28,659 bases of DNA, from positions 1 through 28,659 of the forward strand of contig URYW01000013.1 of NCBI GenBank assembly GCA_900552145.1, in the 5' to 3' direction. Origin of the DNA: an uncultured Collinsella sp. GTDB taxonomy: Bacteria; Actinomycetota; Coriobacteriia; Coriobacteriales; Coriobacteriaceae. Below are positions 1 through 7,301 of this stretch, piece by piece. A program made the translations under genes and the position numbers. The notes beneath the pieces were generated by a model. It saw nothing but the letters and a program-made list of their open reading frames with translations. It was not told the origin of the DNA and did no database searches. Every line of letters begins with the position of its first letter. The first letter of the stretch is position 1.

Positions 1-41
1 TGCTCGCCGCGCTTGCGTGCTTGACGATAGGCCTCTTCCAT
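1..41 (-). CDS. 5' end of an unidentified gene (partial)
   Basis: Only the first 13 codons are in the window, reading MEEAYRQARKRGE, and the gene continues beyond position 1. The ATG lies at 41-39 and is preceded on the minus strand by GGGAG about 7 nt upstream, a normal ribosome binding site. The visible N-terminus is charged and soluble-looking, with no signal peptide. The gene follows mscS in the same direction, but the mscS terminator lies between them. I do not recognise the family. Confidence 0.55.
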   Translation of the reverse strand, partial: MEEAYRQARKRGE

Positions 42-93
42 GATGTTGCTCCCTTAGTCGTTTAAACAACTATATGAACCATGGTACCACGAA

Positions 94-132
94 TGAAAAC
101 CACCACAAAGGTGCCTGTCCCTTTTTGGCGGG
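94..132 (-). terminator. Intrinsic terminator after mscS, CCTGTCCCT-type hairpin
   Basis: On the minus strand an arm AACCCGCC plus an A-rich stretch ending in GG pairs imperfectly (one bulge, one G-U pair and one mismatch) with CCTTTGTGGTGGTT, and TTTT follows. It begins one base after the mscS stop codon. Its loop segment, CCTGTCCCT read on the plus strand, is shared with the hairpins at 3109-3148 and 3164-3204. Confidence 0.65.
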
Positions 133-900
133 TTAGGCGATGATGGGGGCGATGGCACGGATGCAGGCGTCGGCTGCCGTGAAAGTAGTGCTGTCGTCGC
201 TGACGATAAAGATGATCTTTCCTTTGATGCCAAAGTCGCCGATTTCGCTAAAGAGTACGTAGGGCTCCTTGTCAAAGCCCGAGATGGGAAGCACGGCGGC
301 CTTGGTGGCGCTGGTCAGCTCGTCTGCCAGCACGTCAAGGGAAGCCCACTTGGACGTGTCCTTTACGGCAACGGGCACGGCCACGCGCCCAAAGGGCATC
401 AAATGCACGAGTGTGTTCTTGGAAATGTTGGAGTTGGGCACAATGATGGTCTGTCCACAGGCATCCTCAATCGTTGTATGGCGCCAAGTGATGTCTTGGA
501 CCACGCCGGATACGCCGCCGACCTCGATATTGTCGCCGGGCTTGATGATGCCCATAAAGGTCACCTGCATGCCGCCGATAAGGTTTGACAGCGTGTCCTG
601 AAAGCCGAGCGAAATGGCGATGCCGCCGACGCCAAGAGCGGCAACGAGGGCGTTTGCGTTAATGCCAAAGCAGTTGTCGAGGATAAAGCTGCCGCCGATC
701 ATCCAGATGACGGCGCGCGCGATGTTGATGAAGATACTCGATGCCGGAAGCGGGTTATCGTCTCGGTTAAGCAGATGGTTCAGGGTCTTGGATACGACCT
801 TGGCGGCGACGGCGGTGCCTATCGCCAAGATGACGGCCCAGATGATGTTGTGGACCCACCGTTGCTCAAAGAAATGAAGAATCGGCTCAAACAATTCCAT
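133..900 (-). CDS. mscS: Small-conductance mechanosensitive channel, MscS family
   Basis: This 255-residue membrane protein should open under membrane tension and release solutes during hypo-osmotic shock. Membrane segments are visible at about residues 18-36, 58-78 and 83-112. The third is the pore helix, rich in small residues, with the family pattern ALGVGGIAISLGFQDTLSN; the soluble beta domain follows (IKPGDNIEV, then IIVPNSNI near residue 168). I chose the ATG at 900 rather than one 45 bp upstream because AGGAGG lies 10 nt before it. The length suits a minimal MscS. The gene lies downstream of the 5'-nucleotidase gene, with a hairpin between them, so it may be transcribed alone or by readthrough. 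Confidence 0.9.
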   Translation of the reverse strand: MELFEPILHFFEQRWVHNIIWAVILAIGTAVAAKVVSKTLNHLLNRDDNPLPASSIFINIARAVIWMIGGSFILDNCFGINANALVAALGVGGIAISLGFQDTLSNLIGGMQVTFMGIIKPGDNIEVGGVSGVVQDITWRHTTIEDACGQTIIVPNSNISKNTLVHLMPFGRVAVPVAVKDTSKWASLDVLADELTSATKAAVLPISGFDKEPYVLFSEIGDFGIKGKIIFIVSDDSTTFTAADACIRAIAPIIA

Positions 901-944
901 GTAGGGAAAACCTCCTAATGATCGTCCAACCATGATACCCACCA

Positions 945-977
945 AGAAGCCCGTCCGATCACATCGGACGGGCTTCT
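945..977 (-). terminator. 15-bp perfect hairpin between the nucleotidase and mscS genes
   Basis: AGAAGCCCGTCCGAT (945-959) pairs perfectly with ATCGGACGGGCTTCT (963-977) around a 3-nt loop. It lies downstream of the 5'-nucleotidase stop codon on the minus strand. The T-run after the stem on that strand is poor (TT then GG), so termination may be partial. Confidence 0.6.
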
Positions 978-1028
978 GTGCTCGATATAAGGTTTACGCG
1001 GCGGGGCTGTAAGGCCCGGCGGTGTAGC

Positions 1029-3044
1029 TTAGCGTCGACGCTTCCAGATAATGCCGAGCATGATGACGATGATGCCGCCGATAAGGCACGCGCCAACTAC
1101 TGCCAGCGTGCGGTCTCCCGTTGCGGCAAGCTTACCGGTCGTCTTCTTGGTGATGACCTTCGTGGTCGCCGTGTCCGTCTTAGACGAGGGCTTAGGCGTC
1201 GGGGCCGGTGAGGGCGTGGGGTCCACGGCTGCGGAGCCGAAGCCGATGGTGCCGGCGAGCCCGGCCATCTTGCTCTCCCAGCCGTTCTGCCCGATCAGCG
1301 CCCTTAGCGCTGACTCGCAGGTACCCCACTCGGTGTGCTTGGTGGCGTTTGCGAAGGTGGGGAAGTCGGTCGTGTTGGTAATGATGTAGTTGTTGGTGGC
1401 GACGGTATAGGTCTTGGTGGGATCGAACGTGCTGCCGTCTTTGGTGAGTGTGGCACTCACAATGCGCTTGCCTTCGGGCTGCGTCCAATCAATCGTCACG
1501 TTGATGCCGCCAAAGGAGAGAACGCTGCCAGAGTCATCGCGCCACTTGTACTTGTTTTGCGCCTCCTGCTCGGTGTGACCGGCCGCCACATAAGCCTGCT
1601 GAAGCTCGTAGCTGTCGTTGCAATCGTCGCTGATTTGTAGCGAGTGCTCGAGCGCTGCGAGGAAGTCCGTGCCGGTCATGGTCCAGGTCTCCACGGTGTT
1701 GCCGTAGGGCGAGATGGCGATGACGTTGCCGGCGGTCACGTTGCCCGCCGCGATGCCGCCGCGGATGCCGCCAGCGCTTTCGATAGCGAAGTCCGCGCCC
1801 GTCAGGGCAAGATAGGAGCCGCAAATCACGTGGCCGATGGTCTGGGCCTTGGTGGTGTCGCCCTCCTTGCTGGGGCGGAAATCGGTGGTGCGCACCATTT
1901 CCCAACCATGCGTGCCTGCGGCGTCCTCGCCGTAGAAATAGTTGGTGGTGGATGTGCCGAGCACCTTGTTCGATTCGTTTTCAAAGTCCTCGTCGAGCGG
2001 CTTGATCTTGTTGCGGACGGCTTCAAGGCGGCTTTGGTAGTCGTCGGGGTCTGCCAAAAGGTCGTTGACGTTCTTGGCGGTGTAGAGCTTCTCGTCGCTA
2101 CCGTCTGCAGGGACCGTGACCGTGTCATCGTCGGTCGTCTCGGTGTCATTCGTGTTGTACTTGTACGGAATGGAAAGCAGCCCCACCTCGGCAAAGGCGC
2201 CGCCTGCCTCGACAACGTGGATCGTCTTGCCGTCGGCTCCCGTCACCTTCTCGTTAAGGTTGATGTGCTCGTGGCCTGCGATAAGGGCATCGACGCCACG
2301 GAGTCGCGTGGCAAAGGTCTTGGCGTCGAGCGTGTGCGCGATACACACAACAACATCGCAGCCCTCCTTGCGCAGCTGCTCTGCCTCGGTATTGATGGCG
2401 TTCGCGGCACTCGAGAAGCTGGTGCCCGCGACCAGGTCCGCGCGCAGCGAGGAACCTAGCGACTCATCCATGGCACCCACGACGCCGACCTTGATTTTGT
2501 AGTCGAATGTGGAGTGATCCTCGGTATCCTCCCAGGTGCGATCGAGCGTCTTCGTGATGCTCGAGCTCCATACGCCGCTCGTGGACTTCGCGTTCGCGCA
2601 GAGCATGGCGAAGGGCGTGCCGGTGGTGCTGTAGCCGGTCATGGTGCGGAGATTGTCTGCGCCGTAGCTCCAGTCGTGGTTGCCCGGCGTGGTCGCGTCG
2701 TAGCCGTCTACATAGAAGGTGTCCATGAGCTCGGCGATGCTCTTGCCCTCGCTCATGGTGGCGAAGGACTGCCCGTGGAAGGTGTCGCCCGCATCGAGCA
2801 AAAGATCGGGGGCGCTGTTTTGGGCGCTATAGAGAACCGCCAGCCCATCAAAGCCCACAGTGCCGGTGCCCTTGCTTGCGTTGTAGCTGTACTTGTAGCT
2901 GCCGTGGATGTCGTTGGTGTGCATGACGGCCACGGAGCCGTCAATGGCGGCGGGCAGGTTCCCCGCGAAAGCGAGGCTTGGGATGCCTGCGAGCGCGCCG
3001 GCAAACAACGCGGCGGCTAACGCAAGGCGGGGGAGTCTTTTCAT
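1029..3044 (-). CDS. Cell-wall-anchored 5'-nucleotidase / 2',3'-cyclic phosphodiesterase family protein
   Basis: This 671-residue exported metallophosphoesterase probably removes phosphate from extracellular nucleotides for nucleoside salvage. A signal peptide ends at about residue 27 (AFA). Metal-binding motifs follow in family order: HTNDIHG (42-48), DAGDTFHG (84-91), GNHD (121-124) and GHEH (257-260). The C-terminal nucleotide-binding domain spans about 360-590 and includes GGIRGG and SPYGNTVE. A Pro/Ser/Thr-rich spacer leads to LAATG at 639-643, a hydrophobic helix and a KRRR tail, which is a sortase signal of the LAxTG kind used by many actinobacteria. The ATG at 3044 has AAGGAA about 7 nt upstream. 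The exact substrate cannot be read from sequence: UshA-like, CpdB-like and YfkN-like enzymes share these motifs. Confidence 0.92.
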   Translation of the reverse strand: MKRLPRLALAAALFAGALAGIPSLAFAGNLPAAIDGSVAVMHTNDIHGSYKYSYNASKGTGTVGFDGLAVLYSAQNSAPDLLLDAGDTFHGQSFATMSEGKSIAELMDTFYVDGYDATTPGNHDWSYGADNLRTMTGYSTTGTPFAMLCANAKSTSGVWSSSITKTLDRTWEDTEDHSTFDYKIKVGVVGAMDESLGSSLRADLVAGTSFSSAANAINTEAEQLRKEGCDVVVCIAHTLDAKTFATRLRGVDALIAGHEHINLNEKVTGADGKTIHVVEAGGAFAEVGLLSIPYKYNTNDTETTDDDTVTVPADGSDEKLYTAKNVNDLLADPDDYQSRLEAVRNKIKPLDEDFENESNKVLGTSTTNYFYGEDAAGTHGWEMVRTTDFRPSKEGDTTKAQTIGHVICGSYLALTGADFAIESAGGIRGGIAAGNVTAGNVIAISPYGNTVETWTMTGTDFLAALEHSLQISDDCNDSYELQQAYVAAGHTEQEAQNKYKWRDDSGSVLSFGGINVTIDWTQPEGKRIVSATLTKDGSTFDPTKTYTVATNNYIITNTTDFPTFANATKHTEWGTCESALRALIGQNGWESKMAGLAGTIGFGSAAVDPTPSPAPTPKPSSKTDTATTKVITKKTTGKLAATGDRTLAVVGACLIGGIIVIMLGIIWKRRR

Positions 3045-3108
3045 GGCAGTTTCCTTAGTCCTTAGCCAGAATGTCTGGTTGAATATCGGATTATCGACAT
3101 AATATGCG

Positions 3109-3148
3109 AAAACCGCCGCAAGGGCGCCTGTCCCTTAGCGGCGGTTTT
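3109..3148. repeat. Two-tier palindromic hairpin, CCTGTCCCT type
   Basis: AAAACCGCCGC (3109-3119) pairs with GCGGCGGTTTT (3138-3148), and inside it AAGGG pairs with CCCTT around a 7-nt loop. The A-run and T-run ends make it terminator-like in both directions. It lies upstream of the nucleotidase gene and 15 bp from the next hairpin, so the pair separates the ABC importer operon from that gene. Confidence 0.75.
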
Positions 3149-3163
3149 GACGTTTGCGCAGAT

Positions 3164-3204
3164 AAAACCTGCCAAAATAAACCTGTCCCTTTTTGGCAGG
3201 TTTT
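3164..3204 (-). terminator. Intrinsic terminator of the ABC importer operon
   Basis: AAAACCTGCCAAAA (3164-3177) pairs over 14 perfect bp with TTTTGGCAGGTTTT (3191-3204). The hairpin overlaps the last two bases of the ATPase stop codon and ends in TTTT on the minus strand. Its loop carries CCTGTCCCT. Confidence 0.85.
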
Positions 3205-3997
3205 AGCTCAGCAGCATGCGGTCGTTGGCGAGCTCGCCGCCCGAGACCTCCTCGAACTTCTGCAGCAGGTCGGCTACGGTGAGCGACTTCTTCTCATCGC
3301 CCGCCACGTCGTAGATCACGTGGCCTTCGTGCATCATGATCAGACGGTTGCCCAGACGGATAGCGTCGTTCATGTTATGCGTGACCATGAGCGTGGTGAG
3401 GTGGTTCTCGTCGACGATCTCCTCGGTCAGATTGAGCACCTTAGAGGCCGTCTTGGGGTCGAGGGCCGCGGTGTGCTCGTCGAGCAGCAGCAGGCGTGGC
3501 TTGGTGAGCGTGGCCATGAGCAGGGTGAGTGCCTGGCGCTGGCCGCCCGAGAGCAGGCCGACCTTGGCGTTGAGACGCGTGTCCAGACCAAGGTCCAGGC
3601 GCTTGAGCAGCTCAACGTACTCATCTTTCTCGGCCTTGGTGACGCCCCACGAAAGGCCGCGACGCTGGCCGCGACGCTTGGCGAGGGCCAGGTTCTCGGC
3701 GATTTGCATGTCGGCAGCGGTACCGCGCATGGGGTCCTGAAACACGCGGCCCAGGTACTTGGCGCGCTGCGACTCGCTCAGGCGCGAGATGTCGGTGCCG
3801 TCGAGCTCAATAACGCCCGAATCGAGCGGGTACACGCCGGCGATCATGTTGAGCAGCGTGGACTTGCCGGCGCCATTGCCGCCGATCACGGTTACAAAGT
3901 CGCCGTCATTCAGGGTGAGGTCGACGCCGGTGAGCGCGCGCTTCTCGGTGACGGTGCCCTTGTTAAAGGTCTTCTTGACGTGCGAGAGCTTAAGCAT
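3203..3997 (-). CDS. ABC importer ATP-binding protein, TrpZ-like (COG1101 type)
   Basis: This 264-residue ATPase drives the importer encoded by the two genes upstream. Walker A is GGNGAGKST (39-47), the Q-loop is near residue 87, the signature is LSGGQRQA (149-156), and Walker B runs into LLDEHTAALD (171-180). The DEHTAALDPKTA wording is typical of the ATPases paired with PF04392-type binding proteins. Two starts are possible: ATG at 4006 and ATG at 3997. I prefer 3997 because the purine run AAGGGGG then sits 9 nt upstream, whereas it abuts the other ATG. The start overlaps the end of the permease gene by 8 bp, so translation is probably coupled. Confidence 0.93.
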   Translation of the reverse strand: MLKLSHVKKTFNKGTVTEKRALTGVDLTLNDGDFVTVIGGNGAGKSTLLNMIAGVYPLDSGVIELDGTDISRLSESQRAKYLGRVFQDPMRGTAADMQIAENLALAKRRGQRRGLSWGVTKAEKDEYVELLKRLDLGLDTRLNAKVGLLSGGQRQALTLLMATLTKPRLLLLDEHTAALDPKTASKVLNLTEEIVDENHLTTLMVTHNMNDAIRLGNRLIMMHEGHVIYDVAGDEKKSLTVADLLQKFEEVSGGELANDRMLLS

Positions 3998-4913
3998 CTG
4001 CCTCATCCCCCTTCGTGTAGGAGCTGCGGAGCTTATAGCGCTCCCAAACCACGGGCACGCACAGGGCCACGGCGACGATCACGGCGGAGAGCAACTTCAT
4101 GTCGTTGGCGTCCATGCCCAACTGCAGCACGATGGCGCGGATAAGGAAGTACACCACGGAGCCAAAGACGGCGGAGGCAAGACGGACGCTAAACTGCGTG
4201 AGGCCGCCGGGCAGCAGACGGCCGAGCACCTCACCGATAACAATGGCGGCAAGACCGATAACGATGGCACCGGTGCCCATACCAATGTCGGCATACTTCT
4301 GGCTCTGGCAGATAAGCGCGCCCGAAAGGCCGATGAGGGCGTTGGAGAGCACGAGGGCGATCATCTTGGTGGAGTTGGTGTTGACGCCCAGAGCGCGGAT
4401 CATGTACTCGTTGTTGCCGGTGGCGCGCAGCGCCGAGCCGATCTCGGTGCCAAAGAACCAATACAGGATGGCAACGATAGCCACGGCGAGCAGGATGCCC
4501 AAGATGATGGCAACGGTGGACTGCGGCAGACCGGTCATATTGCTGACGGCCGAGAACACGGTGCCCTTGGCAAGAATTGGCGTATTGGACTTGCCCATGA
4601 TGCGCAGGTTGATGGACCACAGGCTGATCTGGGTGAGGATTCCGGCGAGGATCGCGGGAATCTCGAAGACGGTGGTCAAAATGCCCGTGACGGCACCCGC
4701 GATGGCGCCGGCGCACATACCGGCCAGCACGGCGAGCAGCGGGTCGACGTTGTTATTGACGATGAGCACAGCGCAGACGCAGCCGCCGAGGGCAAAGCTG
4801 CCGTCGCAGGTCATATCGGGAATGTCGAGCAGGCGGAACGTGATAAACACGCCAAGCACCATAATGCCCCAGAGGACGCCCTGCGAAACGGCGCCCTGCA
4901 ATGCAATGAGCAT
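3990..4913 (-). CDS. ABC importer permease, TrpY-like (BPD_transp_2 family, COG4120 type)
   Basis: This 307-residue polytopic membrane protein has eight or nine hydrophobic segments and forms the channel of the importer. A conserved early loop, RLLDIPDMTCDGSF at residues 27-40, is characteristic of this permease group; branched-chain amino-acid and sugar permeases differ there. The ATG at 4913 has AGGAGG 8 nt upstream. It lies between the ATPase gene (8-bp overlap) and the binding-protein gene, from which it is separated by about 200 bp containing a hairpin. Characterised relatives carry tryptophan or tyrosine, but the family's substrates vary and I cannot assign one. Confidence 0.9.
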   Translation of the reverse strand: MLIALQGAVSQGVLWGIMVLGVFITFRLLDIPDMTCDGSFALGGCVCAVLIVNNNVDPLLAVLAGMCAGAIAGAVTGILTTVFEIPAILAGILTQISLWSINLRIMGKSNTPILAKGTVFSAVSNMTGLPQSTVAIILGILLAVAIVAILYWFFGTEIGSALRATGNNEYMIRALGVNTNSTKMIALVLSNALIGLSGALICQSQKYADIGMGTGAIVIGLAAIVIGEVLGRLLPGGLTQFSVRLASAVFGSVVYFLIRAIVLQLGMDANDMKLLSAVIVAVALCVPVVWERYKLRSSYTKGDEADA

Positions 4914-5015
4914 GCTTCATACCTCCTAGGATAGGGTGGACACGTGATTCACCATAATAGCGGTAACAATGCATAGAAGAGCTGCGGACAGACGTTTTGT
5001 TTTACCTGAAACAAG

Positions 5016-5049
5016 CAGGGCGGACGCCGGTCTACAGCGTCCGCCCCTG
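5016..5049 (-). terminator. Hairpin between the binding-protein and permease genes
   Basis: CAGGGCGGACGC (5016-5027) pairs with GCGTCCGCCCCTG (5037-5049) with one bulged base. On the minus strand the tail is CTTGTTTC, a mediocre T-run. In the middle of an operon this suggests partial termination or a 3' end that stabilises the binding-protein mRNA, giving more lipoprotein than permease. Confidence 0.6.
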
Positions 5050-5116
5050 TGGCTCAGATATTGAATAACGCAGCTAAAGCGCGAGCACGGGCTCTAGACG
5101 CATGCCGCGTATAGCA

Positions 5117-6097
5117 TTACGCGTCCAGAGCGGAAAGGTCGATGCCCAGGGCCTCGGCCATCTCGTCGTTCTTGACGACGACCAGGTCCTTGCTCGAGAG
5201 GTGCTTGATAGGCATGTCTTCGGGCTTGGCCTCGCCCTTCAGAATCTTGACGGCCATCTCGCCCGCGGCGTAGCCCAGATCCTCGTAATTGATGGAGAGG
5301 GTGAACAGGCCGCCGGCCATGCACATGCCCTCCTCGCCAGTCACGAAGGGAAGCTTGTTCTCCTTGCAGATCTGGCCCACCTGCGAGGCGCCCGCGGCGA
5401 TGGTGTTGTCGGTGGGGGAGTACAGCGCGTCGACCTTGCCCACGGCAGACTCGACGACGGACTGAATCTCGTTGGAGCTCGAGACGGTGAAATCGGTGTA
5501 CTCGAGGCCCAGCTTGTCGAGCTCCTTCTCGGCGGCCTTGATCTGGACGTCGGAGTTGGACTCGGCGGTGCAGTAGAGCAGGCCGACCTTTTTAACGTCG
5601 GGCAGGACCTTCTGCATCATCTCGAGCTGCTCGGCGACCGGGGTGAGGTCGGAAGCGCCCGTGACGTTGGTGCCCGGCTTGTCGTTGTCCTGGACCAGGC
5701 CGGAGGCGGCGTAGTCGGTGATGGCGCAGCCCACGATGGGGATATCGGCCGTGGCGCCGGCGGCAGCCTGCGCGGCGGGCGTGGCGATGGCATAAATTAG
5801 GTTGACGTTGTCGCCCACAAACTTGTCAGCAATGGACTTACACGTGGACTGGTCGTTCTGGGCGTTCTTCTGGTCGATCTTGACCTTAAGGCCGCTCTCC
5901 TTGATGGCCTTGACAAAGCCGTCGTTGGCGGCATCGAGTGCGGAGTGCTCGGTGAGCTGCAGAACGCCGATAGTGTAGTCGGAACCGGCGGCAGCAGAGC
6001 CGGAACCAGAGTTGCCGCCGCATCCGGCGAGCGGGGCGAGCGCGAGCAGGCCAGCGGAGACCAGAAGGCTCCTGCGGCTGATGGTGATGTCCTTCAT
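5117..6097 (-). CDS. ABC importer substrate-binding lipoprotein, TrpX-like (ABC_sub_bind, PF04392 type)
   Basis: This 326-residue lipoprotein is the binding component of the importer encoded downstream. The N-terminus has a twin-arginine-looking stretch (ISRRSLL, residues 6-12) and a lipobox LAGC with Cys26, followed by a Gly/Ser linker. The mature part has the two-lobed periplasmic-binding layout and stretches such as IYAIATPAAQA and LYSPTDNTIAAG that fit PF04392. I chose the ATG at 6097 rather than 6145 because the signal peptide begins there and GGGGGT lies just upstream. It is the first gene of a minus-strand operon with its own promoter. Ligand unknown; aromatic amino acids are the best-known ligands of relatives. 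Confidence 0.9.
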   Translation of the reverse strand: MKDITISRRSLLVSAGLLALAPLAGCGGNSGSGSAAAGSDYTIGVLQLTEHSALDAANDGFVKAIKESGLKVKIDQKNAQNDQSTCKSIADKFVGDNVNLIYAIATPAAQAAAGATADIPIVGCAITDYAASGLVQDNDKPGTNVTGASDLTPVAEQLEMMQKVLPDVKKVGLLYCTAESNSDVQIKAAEKELDKLGLEYTDFTVSSSNEIQSVVESAVGKVDALYSPTDNTIAAGASQVGQICKENKLPFVTGEEGMCMAGGLFTLSINYEDLGYAAGEMAVKILKGEAKPEDMPIKHLSSKDLVVVKNDEMAEALGIDLSALDA

Positions 6098-6129
6098 ATC
6101 ATTACCCCCAGTATAAAAATGGCTGGAAA

Positions 6130-6155
6130 CACTGCACTGGGACAAAGTGCAAGTG
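6130..6155. promoter_or_regulatory. Hairpin/dyad at the presumed transcript start of the binding-protein operon
   Basis: CACTGCACT (6130-6138) pairs with AGTGCAAGTG (6146-6155) with one bulged base around GGGACAA. It begins about 6 bp downstream of the predicted -10 box, so it could be a repressor operator or a 5'-UTR hairpin. Confidence 0.4.
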
Positions 6156-6160
6156 GAACT

Positions 6161-6188
6161 ATAGTAGCGCTGATGTCCATTTTTACAA
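6161..6188 (-). promoter_or_regulatory. Candidate sigma-70-type promoter of the ABC importer operon
   Basis: On the minus strand TTGTAA (6188-6183) is followed after 16 bp by TACTAT (6166-6161). It points into the lipoprotein gene and leaves a leader of about 55-60 nt. Confidence 0.5.
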
Positions 6189-6257
6189 CAGCCTGGCGGG
6201 TTTTTTAATACAGAATCGGATGGGCGGTACGGGTAGTCGAATGGGCGGCGGAGGGTC

Positions 6258-7043
6258 TTATGCGGCGGAGGAGGCGTCGTCCTCGTCTAGGGCGGCGAAG
6301 AGCTTCTTGCCGTCGAGGAGACGTGTGGTGACGTTTCTCATACGGGCGATCTCGACGGTGCGCAGCGTATCGTCGGTGCCTCGGGCGTCGTAGACCGTTC
6401 CCAGCAGATACGAGATGCCATCGCGCTGCCTGATGGCAAAGGGACGGAGTGTCATCCGTGCTGCTTCGGTTTCGCCGCGTGTCGTGACGCTCGAAATATC
6501 AAAACTCACCGTGGTTCCGTGGTCGATGGCCTGCTCGACGAGCTCGCACGTGTCGATGCGCTTGATGGGCGTGCGTGTTGCCTTGGTAGCCTTGCTGCCT
6601 GCGCTTGGAGCGGGTTCGGGTGTATCGAGGTAGCCGCGAACGTCGGCGCTCGCCATGGCAACTAAGTGCTGCGCCATGCTCTTGCGGATAGCGATAGGCG
6701 TGGAGCGGTTGCGCATGACCATACCGTGGAGCCGGATGATCTCTTCATCGGTGAGCGGGCGGGTAAGAAGTTTGTAGCCCACGCCGCGTTTGTACTCAAT
6801 TTCGTATCCGGCATGGCGAAGCGCGGAGATGGCGGTGTAGATGCTGCGCCGCGCCGCCGAGATGGGCATGCGGGCGGGGTCGTCGGGATGGGCGAGGCGC
6901 CGGATCAGCTCATCGGAAAGCATGGCCTTGTCTTCGCCGGTGTTTTCGCTCAAGAGCTGCAGGATGCGAACGGCGCGATAGGCTGCCATCGAGGCGGCGC
7001 CCCTCGTCGTGGTGTCGTAGGTTTCAACAGCGGCTTCGGTCAT
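6258..7043 (-). CDS. WYL-domain transcriptional regulator (DeoR/YafY-like)
   Basis: This 261-residue protein has an N-terminal winged helix-turn-helix (about residues 22-93, including SAARRSIYTAISALRHAGYEI) and a C-terminal WYL-type domain (about 165-250). WYL proteins are mostly transcription regulators that sense small ligands or nucleic acid. The position of the usual W-Y-L triplet reads SYL (in DGISYLLGTVYD), so the namesake Trp is missing, while the downstream arginines of the fold (RTVEIARMRNV) remain. I chose the ATG at 7043 because AAAGGA lies 10 nt upstream; a GTG at 7052 is too close to that site. It lies upstream of the ABC operon on the same strand, separated by about 160 bp with a promoter, so a role in controlling that operon is possible but unproven. 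Confidence 0.8.
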   Translation of the reverse strand: MTEAAVETYDTTTRGAASMAAYRAVRILQLLSENTGEDKAMLSDELIRRLAHPDDPARMPISAARRSIYTAISALRHAGYEIEYKRGVGYKLLTRPLTDEEIIRLHGMVMRNRSTPIAIRKSMAQHLVAMASADVRGYLDTPEPAPSAGSKATKATRTPIKRIDTCELVEQAIDHGTTVSFDISSVTTRGETEAARMTLRPFAIRQRDGISYLLGTVYDARGTDDTLRTVEIARMRNVTTRLLDGKKLFAALDEDDASSAA

Positions 7044-7160
7044 CGTGCCCACGTCCTTTCCGTTTTGGGTGGCGACGGTATGGAGCCTAGGACGTGGGGC
7101 TTTCCCAGGGGCGCAGGGCGCTCTGGGCGGTCGGTAGTCGTCGGCAAACGGCGGGCCGAG

Positions 7161-7223
7161 TTTTCAACAGCCCTGCTCAACTGACCAAAAACTTGCCAAA
7201 AGCTTGACGGATGCTGTTGAAAA
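7161..7223. repeat. Inverted repeat TTTTCAACAG / CTGTTGAAAA
   Basis: The 10-bp arms at 7161-7170 and 7214-7223 are exact inverted copies, 43 bp apart, between asnS and the WYL gene. The right arm merges with the A-run (T-run on the minus strand) of the asnS terminator. It may be an operator for the WYL regulator or a coincidence. Confidence 0.4.
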
Positions 7224-7255
7224 AAGCGTCTCTCGCCCGATGTCGAGAGACGCTT
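7219..7255 (-). terminator. Intrinsic terminator of asnS
   Basis: AAGCGTCTCTCG (7224-7235) pairs perfectly with CGAGAGACGCTT (7244-7255) around an 8-nt loop, and on the minus strand the stem runs into six or more T. It lies 46 bp after the asnS stop codon. Confidence 0.9.
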
Positions 7256-7301
7256 ATGCGATGAGCGTTGGCGTGTGGCGACGCGAGCTAGCGTCCGACG
7301 A

